This document shows, piece after piece, positions 1-11,488 of a DNA stretch of 64,000 bases (position 1 is the stretch's first letter; each line of letters starts with the position of its first letter). A program made the translations under genes and the position numbers. Origin of the DNA: Alternaria dauci (lineage: Eukaryota; Ascomycota; Dothideomycetes; Pleosporales; Pleosporaceae); assembly GCF_042100115.1 (NCBI RefSeq), contig NC_091272.1:3410001-3474000 (forward strand), in the 5' to 3' direction. The notes under the pieces are model-generated. The model was not told where the DNA came from. It searched no databases and saw only the letters and a list, made by a program, of their open reading frames with translations.

Positions 1-1500
1 TCTTTACATGTTTTATTCATCAACTTTTGTCGTGCGTTGTAGCGTCTTCGTTGTCTGTTACTTGGTGCGTTGAGCACAGGCGTTGGGTCAGGTGCGATTA
101 CTTCAAAGACATTCTTGTCCAGCTTCGCAGCGTAGAGTCGTCGGAGCCGAAGTAGCTTTTATACCCTTTTCGAGATACCCAGGCTTCTCTTACGCATTAG
201 AGACGTGGACTCATCGTTACACTGGCGTTTTGGGGTGAGGAACCGGGAATGAGGGTGAGGATATTAGTGATGATGGCGTCATGGCCACGATGAATTAGGT
301 GATGGTGGTCTAGCTTGTTTGTAGCACGAAGGCGTACAGTGCCGTTTACATGTTGGCTTAACGTGTTTGCGTGTTTGCTCGAGGTACTGTTCCAATTCAT
401 GAATTCAGTATGTGAATTTGTATCAACATCGTGGCGCTATCGAGTAAAGGTAAAGGTGCTCTCTAATCTAAAATCCGAGCGGTTGAGGTTTGAGAGAGCG
501 ATGTCGATTCATCACAGACAGCTCTCACAAGGCAGATGCGTTACGAAACAGACAAGGCAGACGAGTGAACGCGGTGCGTGCTCTTCCTGGTTAGCGCAGG
601 CATGTGCGAGGCTGAGGTTCAGACGGAAGCTTCGAGTAACAGCACCCCCAAATGCACGCACTCTACAGCTCGGTGGAACAGGCACACGACCTCACGATAA
701 TGATACACCGAGCTCCACGGCTTACTTGCCATGGCAAAATCCTTTCAACATATTCGCTTATGCCTGCTCGCTCCACCACCGTCTCCGCATCATGCACGAC
801 ACGCAAAACTGACCCACGTCTCTCGTTCCGCTTTTCGCTCCAAGTTTGGATGACCATCCATCGAGACGCATCGAGATTTGCAGACCGAGCTCCTGTATGC
901 TGCGTCATACCGGGTAAAGTCTCCATCAATAGAGTGGCGTGATGTCATAAGCATCCGAGATCGTCCACAGCGCTCGAATCACACGCTTCCACGGCCAGTG
1001 ATGGAATATCCCGACAAAGCATGTTTCCGTCTTGTTTGATAGGAGCGATTTCTCATATTCGATTGATAAAGGTTGTTATACCCGCAGCCCACGCGGCAGC
1101 AGTGCCAAAGCCAAGTTTAAGTGCCCGAAAGCCAAGTTTTGAAGATTGGCAAAGGATTCGAGATACAGAATCGTACGATTGGAGATACATAAGGCTGATG
1201 ACGGGGCAATTACACAAAGCTGATGTGGCTGGTGATTCACCATGACGCTTTCCAGAATCCTGTCACGCTGCTTCCATGTGAAGCCAGAGGGCCATATAAG
1301 CAACTTGATGACCCCGTGGCGCCACCTTTACACTTCAGTTAACGCTACAATAATTACTACACCACTTAGCCACACTAGAATTACGTTGCGATCCGGACAG
1401 TCCGACTTGTAAGACTCGAACCCTGGATCGTACGAATCACCCGCTAACACTCGTCATCCAACCTCGTAGCTTTCCACACTCATCAAACGCATAAGACAAG
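1..1500. other. Intergenic, no supported gene
   Basis: Balanced base composition without RIP. Several overlapping reading frames of 60-165 codons exist on both strands, but none shows a recognisable domain, consistent codon use or a credible intron structure. The last 100 bases are the presumed promoter and 5' leader of the small gene starting at 1501. A B-box-like string near 1413-1423 (minus strand) does not fold into a tRNA. Confidence 0.5.
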
Positions 1501-1816
1501 ATGAATTCTATCACAGGAAATGCCTCGCAAGGATCCACCAACAACAACACATCAACGAAGGGTGGTCAGCAGAACCAAGCGCAGCGGGAAGACTACCTCG
1601 ACAAGGGTCTCGACGCCGCGGAAAAGAAGTACGGCGGCGCCGCGGGTCAGAATACTGAAAAGAATCGGGGCGTTAATGAAAAGATTGTACGTCTTGATCT
1701 CGGCAACTTCCAAGCTGCATAACGTTCGAGTACTAACACTGCTGCAGACCGATGGCGCTCGGAACATGTTCGAAAAAGCAACCGGCAAGGACGTCCCCGA
1801 CAAAGTCTCCAACTAA
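1501..1816 (+). CDS. Conserved fungal small hydrophilic protein, paralog A (84 aa)
   Basis: Two exons, 1501-1686 and 1748-1816. The 61-nt intron 1687-1747 has a GTACGT donor, a perfect TACTAAC branch point at 1731-1737 and a GCAG acceptor. The 84-residue product has an Asn/Gln/Ser/Thr-rich head followed by a core with DYLDKGLDAAEKKYGG and, across the intron, TDGARNMFEKATGK. No signal peptide or membrane segment is visible; it looks like a small, charged, Gly/Lys-rich soluble protein. From memory, similar small proteins of unknown role are widespread in filamentous fungi; I do not assign a function. A paralog with the same intron position lies 1.0 kb downstream, so the two form a tandem duplication. 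Confidence 0.85.
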
Positions 1817-2412
1817 GGACCATTTGACGTTCAGAGAACGCATGCACAAGCTGGATGAAAAGTGGAACAAGTGCCGACCTTACCTTGAGAGGATCAATGG
1901 TGTGGCTGTCCCGCTACCAGTAAGGCAGAGCTTTGATGAGCAGGACGCTGGTCGCCGGGAGTTGCAGCAACAGAAAGTGCAACGACAACAACAGCAGCAG
2001 CAGCCAATTGGAACGGCGCACTGACGAACATTTGTACACATAATCACGACCATAATGAACCTTTACGATTTCACAGCCTCGACGTTTGACCTTGCACATG
2101 CATCAGAATGTGATGATACCTATGACGTCATGTCACACCGCCTATACGCGTCGCATCACATCTCTTTGACTTTTCATTCGATACCAAAGTGGCACGTTTA
2201 CGTGTTTGACTTCCCCATAAGCTGCATATTCCCAATAAAACCAAGCTTTGACGGCCCGAAAAGCCACGTTCTCTGCACGATCGAGCCAAGGCGATGGGGA
2301 TGCACTACTGTGCGTGGTGTCCTGCAACCATTTCTGGTCTGCGCTTTGGCTCCACCATGGCAAGAGCGCAAACGCGCGTAAGTAAGTGGGATCATGTCAA
2401 TGTGAGCAGACA

Positions 2413-2413
<1 letters not shown>

Positions 2414-2446
<33 letters not shown>
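2414..2446. repeat. (AC)n microsatellite, about 16 units
   Basis: Uninterrupted AC dinucleotide run of 33 bases, preceded by an imperfect CAGACAGAC extension, in the intergenic space upstream of paralog B. Confidence 0.97.
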
Positions 2447-2447
<1 letters not shown>

Positions 2448-2695
2448 CAAAAGAAGACGTCATGAGAGGCGCAGTCGGTGCCACGCAGTTCAAAATCCCC
2501 GCGGGTCTAGACGCCTCTGCCCATCCACAGCTGTGAAAAGTGGCTGTGTGATTGTTGGTGCCCAGCCAGAGCATTCGATTGGCCCGGTTTCCCAAATTCG
2601 ATAAGGGGAAAGAGTAAATGACGGTGACTTAAAGTTTCGCAGAACAAGGGTCTAGGTGTCTAGGTGAGAGGAAAGCGTGGGCAGGCAGGCGCCAT

Positions 2696-2712
2696 GGGGG
2701 GGGGGGGGGGGG
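2696..2712. repeat. 17-base G homopolymer in the paralog B promoter
   Basis: Seventeen consecutive G bases directly after CCAT, about 145 bp upstream of the ATG at 2856. Such tracts slip easily in sequencing and replication, so the exact length is uncertain. It may affect promoter spacing or form a G-rich structure; that is inference. Confidence 0.9.
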
Positions 2713-2855
2713 AAGCTTGCCCTTTAAACCCACAGCCCCCTTGTCGCAAGCTTGCTTGCAACTTACCCTCACACCGTCTACACCCACAAAGTCCTCGTCA
2801 ATCAACATCCACACACACAACAAACTTGCTCAACAGCTCCAAACCAAAAGCCAAT

Positions 2856-3145
2856 ATGAACAACCCAAACCAAGGCAGCGCCGCAGGAGGCCAGGATTAC
2901 CTCGACAAGGCCTTCAACGCCGGCGCCAAGAAGTTTGGCGGTGCACAGGGTCAGAAGATTGCTGCGAACCGTGGTATGAGCGAGAAGATTGTATGTATTC
3001 CTTCCTACATGCTCAATTGGCTATTATCAACAGCGCCAGTTTAGTGTTGAGGGAGAGAGCTAACGAGATTCAATAGACCGACGGTATGCGCAAAGCGTAC
3101 GAGAAGTTTACTGGCAAGAAGGTTAATCCCAAGTACTCAAACTAA
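2856..3145 (+). CDS. Conserved fungal small hydrophilic protein, paralog B (67 aa)
   Basis: Exons 2856-2990 and 3077-3145, separated by an 86-nt intron with GTATGT donor and CAATAG acceptor. The 67-residue product contains DYLDKAFNAGAKKFGG, then after the splice TDGMRKAYEKFTGKK. It is clearly paralogous to the 84-residue protein at 1501: the intron falls in phase 0 between the same residues (EKI and TDG), and both second exons are exactly 69 nt. It lacks most of the Asn/Gln-rich head of paralog A. An in-frame upstream ATG at 2664 would run through the G homopolymer and is unlikely as the start. Function unknown. Confidence 0.87.
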
Positions 3146-3563
3146 GGTGGTGGTGGTGGTGGGGAGGGGGGCTCTTGCTCGGGTCCGCTGGAGTGCGGGG
3201 TGCGGGAGAGCAACGACAAGGAGATGATGAGAGACAAGTTGGTTGTTTGGTCGGGTCAGCACGGCGCTGAGTAATGATGCAACATTAGCAGAGAAGACGG
3301 ACATGATACCCCAGGAATGAAATCAAAGGTTTATTCGACATACTACTAGTAGTATGCGTTACCAAGTGAGGCAAGGCTTAAATGTGATTGGTCAGGAATG
3401 TGTATCCTGCGCTCTAACATCGGGCGCATTCGTCGCCGTACATTCTCAACACCATGGATGCCATTGTGACAGACCGGAATGCGACTATTGGATGACTGGT
3501 CCGTCTGCGCAACGCTTCCAAGCATGCCACGGCCCCAAGCCATCAACTGGGCAGCCCACAGCC
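3146..3563. other. Intergenic between paralog B and RINT1 3' end
   Basis: Begins with a GGT-rich run directly after the paralog B stop. The rest is the shared 3' space of two convergent genes. No gene seen. Confidence 0.5.
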
Positions 3564-6369
3564 CTAACCAGCCAGCTCAACCCTCCTTCTCAACAACGCC
3601 CGCGCCTCCGTCTCACTCAGAAGCTCCAATCCCAAGTCCTCGAGCACATCCCTCGCCGATTGATTATCCGCAAACAGACGCCTCTCCACCTCCCACAGCC
3701 CCAGTTCCCCTCCATCGTCCCCAGACGCCGTGTCACGGGTGGTATTTGCTTTTTGCGGAGCATCATGCACCTCATCACCGTCTTCTGCGGCCCAAGCCCC
3801 AGTATCCCAGTCCTCGTCTTCCTCGCCACCATTGTCATCCCGACCTTTTGAAGTATCAAGCTGCGAGGCTGGAGTACCTTTTACCGGTAGTCCGACGATT
3901 TTGACACCTTCAAGGCATTTCCTTAGACCTGCCTCTGCAACGCCTGGACCTACGTGCTTGTCCACGACACGGCACACGGCGGCCAGGTCAGCATGGAGCT
4001 GGGCGGCACCTTGGGTGGAGAATCGATATCGACTAAGCACATTCTCCCAGAGCGTCGTCGAAATGGTATTCAATACGGCCCGAGTGATACGACGCAGCGG
4101 CGCGGATGCTAAAGCGCGCGAGAGAAAGGCTAGCGTACTACGTAGGTAACTAAGTAATGGGTCGATTTCTGCAGTCGGGGATAGTTCTGTGGCGTTGGAG
4201 GCTGGAGCGGAAGGGCCGCTAAGAGTTGCCCATGGGTTGCTGTTCAAGGAAAAAAAGCAAAGTCAGTAAGTGGGTTTAGACAGGTAGAATTCTGGACCAA
4301 CGGTGCAAGGGTCCGGATGCGGAAACGTACATGTGCCGATACGGACGCAGCGCCTCACGGACGTTGCTGTTTAGTGTGTCGATGATGATCTTCTCACTGC
4401 GTTCACGGAGGCGCGCGTACCACGATGCCGTCTCGTCAAAGAGCGAGCCGCCGTCGACGTCGTCGCTTTCGACGTTTTTGGATGTGCGTTCTGCCACATC
4501 GGCAACGCTCATGGTACCAATATTGCTAGTCTGGCCACGAGCACGATCTTGTAGACCTTCCCAAATATCGAGGAAGAACTAGGGAACAAGGGGTTAGCTG
4601 GTGTTCGTGTCGTACGAGGATCATGCGAGTAAGGACCTACCACATCATCGCTCCAATCACGCATGGCCCGTTCCAGATAGTCAGCACTACCATATGTCTT
4701 GCAAAGGCGCTCCAGTCCCTCGATGCCAAGCAGCTTTTCCTGTTCCTCCTTGGTCACACCGCCCATAGCGCGACCCAGTGACGTGGTCATGGAGAGATAG
4801 GCCTCCAGGTTGCTCTGCAGCCTTTCGTGGAGTTTGTCGAATATGGCAATCTGAATGTCAATCAGGAAGGTGAGCTTCTGGCTAAAGGATGTCAAGGGTC
4901 TGTATCGATCTGCAATGCATTCTGGATTAGCGACAGATTTGGAAAGGAGGGGTAGGCGAGGACATGCCCGTTATGGTCTCAAGCAGGTCGTTGACGCGGA
5001 TCGCTCCCTTGGTGGGCTTGGTGGCTTTGGGATCGACGCTTTCGTAGTCGAGGTGACCAAAGTCTGGAGCCTCGACGATGCTCTGATAGCGAGACAGTGC
5101 AACTGCCGGATGTTAGCGATCCGGGAAAATGTCCTTTGGGCGGCAGGTCAACGTACAGTCCTTCTCCACCTGCAGCCATCGGCCAAACCAGTCGCCCTGG
5201 ACAAGGAATTCCCAGGACAGGCCCTTCCACCCGTCGACGCCATAGCCGCCGTCGTAACCCCAGGTGTCTCTGATGGTCGTGTCAAAGCTCATAATCTCGT
5301 GCATGAGGTGGCTCAGCAGCTGGGGCTGGCCGGCCACCTTGGGCAGCAGCGAGCCAATCTTGGAGCGCAGCATGGGGAGTAGGGCGGTTATGAAGGCGGA
5401 CATGGCATCGATGTAGACGGGGTTGAGGGCGAGATGTGTGCCCCGGAAGTGACGCAGTAGGACAGGTTGCACATGGTCACTCACGAATGCGCTGTAGTCG
5501 TTCAGAAGCGTGGTAATATGGGAGAGGAAGTATTCTGGCCTATCGATGCGGTTCGTGGGCTTGTCGCCGTCAAAGTGGTAGCGGAAGCGCATCTCGAGCG
5601 GCTGCACGAGCACCTCCATGGGGAAGAGGACGGGCGGGAGCTTGACCTTGTCGCCCGGCCCGCTGGCATAGCTCATGCCCTGCAGCTCGGGCAGCTGCAG
5701 GTCGAGCAGCTTCACGATGGCCGTCTCCCATTCCTCGCGCAGCTGGCTCGGGACCGTGGCCTTGGGCGTGGGCCAGTGTATCTTCTTGAGGACGCGGTCG
5801 AGGTCGGCAGAAAAGGCGTCGAGGATCTTTGCGCGCAGGGCGTGGGCGATGGTGTTGACGTGGTGGAGCAGCTGGGGGGCCGCGCCCTCTGCGTCATCGT
5901 CGAGGGCGGCGAGGCGCGTGTGCAGTGCGCGCAGCTGCTTGTAGGGCGCGAGGGCGGCTTCGTTGGACGTCTGGAGCTGCGTGTGGGCCTGGTCGCTGAG
6001 CTCGTCGACGTGGGCCAGCAGCTCGACATAGCCGTGGGCGACGTCGAGGCGATGGAGCGTGTCGAGGACGTGCTGGAAGCGGGGCACGGCGTCGTCGCTC
6101 GTCTCCGAGGCCGTCAGGACCATGAGGCGGCGGTCAATGTCGGCCTGGTCGTGCGTGAAGCCGTGGGCGCGGCGGGTGAGTTCGCCATGGTGCGCGTGCG
6201 ACGCCTCCTTGGCCGTGTGCAGGTCGCGCTGTGCGTCGTCGAGCTGCTGGCGGAGCAGGCCATGCTGCGCCGTGATGGTGGCCAATAGGGCGTCGAGGTC
6301 GCCGAGGTCGCCTGCGTTCTGGAGCTTGTCGTCGAGAAAGTCGGCGACGCGGGCCTGGTTGTCGTCCAT
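3564..6369 (-). CDS. RINT1: RINT1/Tip20 family vesicle-tethering subunit (846 aa)
   Basis: Five exons on the minus strand: 6369-5157, 5102-4968, 4909-4641, 4578-4331 and 4239-3564, all joining in frame to 846 residues. The family (RINT-1/TIP-1, yeast Tip20) is part of the Dsl1/NRZ tethering complex for Golgi-to-ER COPI vesicles at the ER. Seen here: an N-terminal coiled-coil-like region starting MDDNQARVADFLDDKLQ, then family stretches YRPLTSFSQKLTFLIDIQ and FFLDIWEGLQ that appear only when the introns are removed. The 54-91 nt introns have CTAAC/CTAAT branch points. The second intron (4910-4967) must use a GC donor (GCATGT), because the nearby GT would break the frame and the family motif. 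A C-terminal acidic stretch (EEDEDWD region) is poorly conserved. Divergent from NOP9, 425 bp away. Confidence 0.9.
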
Positions 6370-6794
6370 GTCGTACGATGTGTCGAGGGCGAGGGCGTGG
6401 GCGAGGGCGTGGGCGGGCGGCGTCTAGGCGTGTCTACTATGTGCGGCGGTTGCGGTTGGCGTGGTTCGTGCGGCCTCTCCCACGATTCTGTGGCGTCTCC
6501 GATCGATCATCCCAGCGATTCCCAGATCCAACGACCCACCCCGTGCGTCAGGCCACTAATGGGACAACCTCCTTCATGCAAGTGCTGCCGTGTGTCCTGC
6601 GGCCCCCATAAACCTCTGTACCGCTATCTCAACCGCTAAGGCGGTCCTGTTCCGCCAGTCTCTATTTACTGTCCGCCCTGCCCTGCCCTGCACCCCCGCG
6701 AGAGCACCGCAGATCTCGCTCCCCGCCCAATAGCCGAAGCTGCGAAACTTTTTGATTTTTCGGTCCTGCGCCGCTGCCGTCATCGCCAGCCGCC
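6370..6794. promoter_or_regulatory. Bidirectional promoter region, RINT1/NOP9
   Basis: 425 bp between two divergent start codons. It must hold both promoters unless transcripts start inside a gene. No TATA box or known operator stands out. Inferred from gene arrangement only. Confidence 0.5.
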
Positions 6795-8949
6795 ATGCCC
6801 AAGGAACACAAGAAGCGCGGCCGCCGCGAGGAGCAGAAGAAGCGCAAGCGCGACGGCGACGACGATGCGAGTGCAAAGCGGTTTAAAAAAGAGGACATCG
6901 ACCAGCTCGAGGCCGAAAACCCTGCCCACCATGTCTCCGAGCACGACGCCGCCCGCCCGGATGCCACGCCCTTTTACGGAATGCTCGACGAGCAGGAACA
7001 GGAGTACTTCAAAAAGGCCGACGAGATGCTCGAGCTGAACCAATTCGACACTTCGGAAGACCGCGACATTTTCCTCACCAGCGTCTGGAAGGAGGCCGAC
7101 GGCAAGGAACTGAAAATGGCCAACAGCCAGACGTCGCGCCTGCTCGAACGCCTCATCCTTCTTGCCTCGCCCGACCAGCTCAAGGGCCTGTTCCAGAAGT
7201 TCAGTGGCCAGTATGTGCACCGTCGCTCTTTCCGTATTCAACATGCTAACACATCGCAGCTTCCTCAACCTCGTCCAGAACCGGTTCGCCTCTCACTGCT
7301 GCGAAGCCCTCTTCATACAAGCTGCGCCTGTCGTCACCCAAGAGACCGCTACCAAGCCCGAAAATCTGCACACACCGCCGTCCTCTGACCCCAACCAAGT
7401 CTTCGTTTCCATGGAAAATCTGTTTCTATACACGCTGGGCGAGCTAGAGGGTTACATGGGCTTTCTGATGACAGACAAATATGCGTCGCATGTACTGCGC
7501 GTGCTGCTAGTCATCTTGTCGGGCGCGCCGCTAGAAAAACAGAACAAATCGGCCATGCAGAGCAAGAAGAAGGAAAAGGTCACCGTCTCAGGCGCAGAGA
7601 AAGAGCAAGAACGGTTGTTGGAAGAGAGAGCCGTCCCCGAGAGCTTTTCGGAAGCGCTGGAGAAGGTCATTACCGAGAGTGTCTCCGGAATCGAGTCTCA
7701 CTACCTCCGCACTCTCACCACGCACCCACTCGGCAGTCCCACCCTGCAACTGCTGCTCAAGCTGGAACTTTGCCACTTTGGCAAGTCGCGGGCCAAGGAC
7801 GAAAAGTCCATCATCCACCGACTACTGCCCGACAACCCTATCGCCGAGGGAACGGAAAGCGCCATCTTGATCAATGGGCTCGTGTACGACACTATCGGTT
7901 CCCGACTACTGGAAGTCATCATCGAGAATGCGCCCGGAAAGGTCTTCAAGTCCATCTACGGAGAATTCTTCAAGGAGCGGATGGGCACGCTGGCTCGCAA
8001 CGAGATTGCGGCGTACGTGGTTGGAAAGATCTTGGAACGACTTGGCAAGGACGACCTAGAAGAGGCTATGCGCCAGATCGTGGACCAAATTCCCAGCCTG
8101 GTAGAACGCGGTCGGACAGGAGTCATCAAGACCCTCATCGAGCGATGCGTGGCTCGAGAGATTGACTGCTCGCCCATCAAGGCTCAGCTCGAGACTGCAT
8201 ATGCTGGCTCCAACGGCTTCGAAGTCACACGCATTCTCAAACTCAGTGAGGACGATGGCAAGCCCCGTGCTAAACACGAGCATTCGCCGGAAAAGGTACA
8301 CGGTTCGCTCTTGGCACAAACCATGATGACGGTCGATGGACCCCTTGGTCGGCTTGTTTTTGACTCCCTTGCCAATCTCTCTCCCGAACTCGCCGTCCAG
8401 CTTGCCCGGGACTCTACAGCGTCGCGGACGCTGCAGGCAGCCCTGATGTCTAAGAATGCGTCTGTCATTTTCCGACGAAAGATGATACAACAGTTCTACG
8501 GAAGGATTGGTGAGCTTGCACTTGACCCTGCCGCGTCGCATGTCATCGACGCCATATGGCACGGCACAGCTGGCCTCGCCTTCATCCGCGAGCGCATTGC
8601 TGAAGAGCTAGCCGAGAACGAGAACTCGCTACGCGAATCCTTTGTAGGTCGCGCAGTCTGGCGAAACTGGCGCATGGACCTATACAAACGCAAACGCGGT
8701 GATTGGGTCACACAATCGCGTTATACAGCCGGCAACGATGGTTTCCAGAGTTTCCCAGAATCAAACGGCGATGCGACACCACCGCAAAACCATCGACAGG
8801 GAAGACACCTGACGGCCATCGAATTGGCCCGGCAAAAACATGCAGCTGCCAAGGCTGCGCAAGCGAAGGACGGCAAGAAGCCGAAGAAGGGGAGCCAAAC
8901 AACAGGCAGCAGCGGAAGCAGTAGCAAGGCAAAGAGCCTTGTGGCGTAA
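6795..8949 (+). CDS. NOP9: Nucleolar pre-rRNA processing protein Nop9 (701 aa)
   Basis: Exons 6795-7210 and 7260-8949 with a 49-nt intron (GTATGT donor, GCTAAC branch point, CGCAG acceptor), giving 701 residues. Yeast Nop9 is a Pumilio-repeat RNA-binding protein of the 90S pre-ribosome needed for 18S rRNA maturation. Seen here: a very basic head (residues 1-25, KKRGRREEQKKRKR), then PFYGMLDEQEQEYFKKADEML, then Pumilio-like helical repeats with segments such as NRFASHCCEALF, DKYASHVLRVLL, GSRLLEVIIENAP and AAYVVGKILERLG, and a Lys-rich C-terminal tail. The length is close to yeast Nop9 (about 670). Nuclear/nucleolar location is inferred from the family. Confidence 0.93.
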
Positions 8950-9346
8950 TAACAGTCCCATCGCGTTTCTGTACACGGATTTATATGGTTAGCACGGTTC
9001 CTGAATATGTGGGCATGTAAAAACGGCGTTTTTCAAGCAGGGTGGGTCCTGAGTACGCATAGTTCTGATTCGACGACTCTAGATACCTTTTAGTGGCTTA
9101 TTTGCACGAGGACCTTTTCCTTTTCGGAATGTGGGCGCTTATACCCCGAGTAGACACAATCGATGACTCCATGTTCGTCATTGTCCCTAGTCGGCGCTAA
9201 CGCCGATCTCTTCGCAATCTTCTTTGTAGAGTGTGACTTTTCCCGCAGTCGTCTTACATCTGACTACGGAGACAATTCGATTGCTTGACAAAACTCATTT
9301 CCTGACAACGTTTGTGCACCTTGTCGTAATCTGTGCATACCTCAAC
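8950..9346. other. Intergenic, NOP9 to decarboxylase
   Basis: About 400 bp containing the NOP9 3' region and the promoter of the downstream gene. No further gene seen. Confidence 0.5.
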
Positions 9347-11069
9347 ATGTCTCACGCACATGAAGAAAAATCACTCAATCGGGCGGATGAAGTCAAAGAC
9401 GTAAGTGTTTCGGAAGTGCATTCCGACAATATTCCGAACAACCTGAACTCCCGAGGTCACATCACGGCTCGTTCATCACACCATCACGTACCAACCAAGT
9501 TCAAGGCTGGCTATAGAGATGCCTGCTGATGATACAAACAGCTCCTCGACGCCGTTCAAGAGCTGATAATACCCTTCATCCGTTCCGCGGACGAAGATGC
9601 AGCTACAAAACACACCGGCCACGGACTGAAGATTGAAGGTGGCGGGCCCAGAACCGCATTAGTCGAGCATCACCCACCGAAGAAGCTCGAATCCATCCTC
9701 AAAGAAGAGCTGGAAATCAGTGATGAGAGAGCCGGTAAAGATGGGCTGGTGAAGATTGTGGGACGTGTGTTGAAGTACTCTGTAAACACATGGGATCAGG
9801 GGTTCCTTGATAAGCTGTACGCAAGTACAAATGCTGTAGGAGTAGTCAGCGAGCTGTTGTTGGCGGTGTTGAACACCAACGCATGTTTTACCCTCGGAAC
9901 TATATGAAGGCGAGACGACTAACAACACTCAGTCACACGTATACCAAGTCTCACCCGTCCTGACGCTTGTCGAAAAACGCACTACGAAATATCTGGCCTC
10001 GCTATTTGGCCTTCCCTCCTCCACTTCAGGAGGCATCTCCCAACCGGGCGGCAGTGGATCAAACAGCTCCGCCATAGTCATTGCCCGCAACACTCTGTAC
10101 CCCGAAACCAAAACGGAGGGCAACGGATCCCACAAATTCACCATCTTCACGTCAGCCCACGGCCACTACTCGGTCGAGAAAGCAGCCAACCTCTTTGGTC
10201 TCGGCTCCAAGAACGTGATCTCCGTCCCAGTCGACGACCGCGGATGCATCATCCCCTCTGAACTCGAACGCTGTGTCAAAGAAAGCAGAGACCGGGGCGA
10301 AACGCCCTTCTTCCTAAACGCAACAGCCGGAACCACCGTCCTCGGCTCCTTTGACCCCTTCACCGCCCTCAGCAAGATCTGCAAAGCGCAAAACCTCTGG
10401 TTCCACATCGACGGTAGCTGGGGCGGAAGCGTAGTCTTCAACGCCCAGTACCGCGAGTCACGCCTCAAAGGCGCTGAGCTCGCAGACAGCATAACCGTCA
10501 ACCCGCACAAGATGCTCGGCGTGCCCATGACATGCTCGTTCCTTCTCGGCCGCGACATGAATACGTTTTACCGCGCACTCACGCTCCCCGCTGGCTACCT
10601 CTTCCACAACGCACCGGGTACTGATGCAGCGGATATCTACGACCTTGCGGATCTAACGCCGCAATGCGGTCGTCGAGCTGACTCGCTCAAAATGTTTCTG
10701 GCACTACAATACTACGGCGCGCAGCACTTTAGCGACTTGGTAGCGCGTGGGTACGACAACGGAGAGTATCTTTTGAGAAAACTAAAAGAGAGTGGCAACT
10801 TCAAGACTATCAGTCCCGAGCCGTTACCGTGTCTGCAGGTGTGCTTTTATTATGCCAAGGGAGGGAAACTGGGGGAAGACGCGGATGCGAATAGTAAGGC
10901 GACGGCTGAGATTGCTAATAAGCTTATTAGTAGAGGCTTCATGATTGACTTTGCGCCGGGGGAGAAGGGCAAGTTCTTCAGGGTTGTGGTGAATGGGGGG
11001 TTGATCAAGGGGACGCTGGATGGGCTCGTCAAGGCGCTGGAGGAGACGGCGGCGGATTTGGGGTACTAG
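9347..11069 (+). CDS. PLP-dependent group II decarboxylase, glutamate/cysteine-sulfinate type (509 aa)
   Basis: Exons 9347-9400, 9542-9880 and 9933-11069 join to 509 residues. The fold type I PLP decarboxylase family removes the alpha-carboxyl of an amino acid. Seen: the SHVYQVSPVLTLVEK region, a Gly-rich QPGGSGSN cofactor segment, SAHGHYSVEKAANLFGLG, FHIDGSWGG with the Asp that pairs with the PLP ring nitrogen, and NPHK with the Schiff-base Lys at residue 324. The sequence resembles the animal GAD67/CSAD subgroup more than bacterial or plant GAD, so glutamate, cysteine sulfinate or aspartate are all possible substrates. The first intron (9401-9541) has a GTAAGT donor. The second (9881-9932) starts with GC (GCATGT) and has a GACTAAC branch point. 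An in-frame upstream ATG at 9233 would add a hydrophobic head untypical of this cytosolic family, so 9347 is preferred. Confidence 0.9.
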
Positions 11070-11488
11070 ATGGGATGATATAAAAATATAGAGGTTAGCA
11101 GTAGACAGTAGAATCAAGACGTCACATCTGGAGTCTATACGTTCCATGTGTGAAGCATTATTGCCGTTAGTCATCGGAAGCCATACATCGCAGAGTCGTA
11201 CAAGTAGCACACGCACAGGTCATGTTACACAATCAATGTAAAAGATTCATTCATTTGATATCATGTTATCCATGTTACATGACGCATGTTCTTCGTATTC
11301 ATACCCGTAGCATATTAACACCAGAAATAATCTTGCACGCACGCTTGCGCAGCGCTAGGCCGCAGCTACGTCGGCAAGAAAGATGGCAGAAGTGATGAGC
11401 GCGCAGTTTTGCTTGTTGGGAGATGCATGTCGCAAGACGCAGTCCGCGATATCATTCCAGCAATTTATGCTGTCTCCATCTAGGACAG
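11070..11488. other. Intergenic, convergent 3' ends
   Basis: Shared 3' space of the decarboxylase and the GH17 gene. No gene seen. Confidence 0.5.

Larger units (their letters stand above)
1817..2855. other. Spacer between the two small paralogs
   Basis: Holds the 3' region of paralog A and the promoter of paralog B, with an AC microsatellite and a G homopolymer annotated separately. A reading frame from 1752 to 2024, in a different frame from paralog A's second exon, ends in a Gln-rich stretch coded by CAA/CAG. It could be an alternative product but has no independent support. Confidence 0.5.

Noticed and set aside
315..942. Overlapping frames of up to 165 codons near the left edge
   Set aside because: Several frames on both strands overlap without domain, intron or codon-bias support; none better than chance.
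1395..1480. Possible minus-strand tRNA, from a GGTTCGAGTCT-like B box at 1413-1423
   Set aside because: The T stem does not pair and no acceptor stem or proper A box could be placed.
5467..6288. 273-codon plus-strand frame
   Set aside because: Antisense shadow of RINT1 exon 1 in GC-rich codons; Val/Leu/Arg-rich and without family features.
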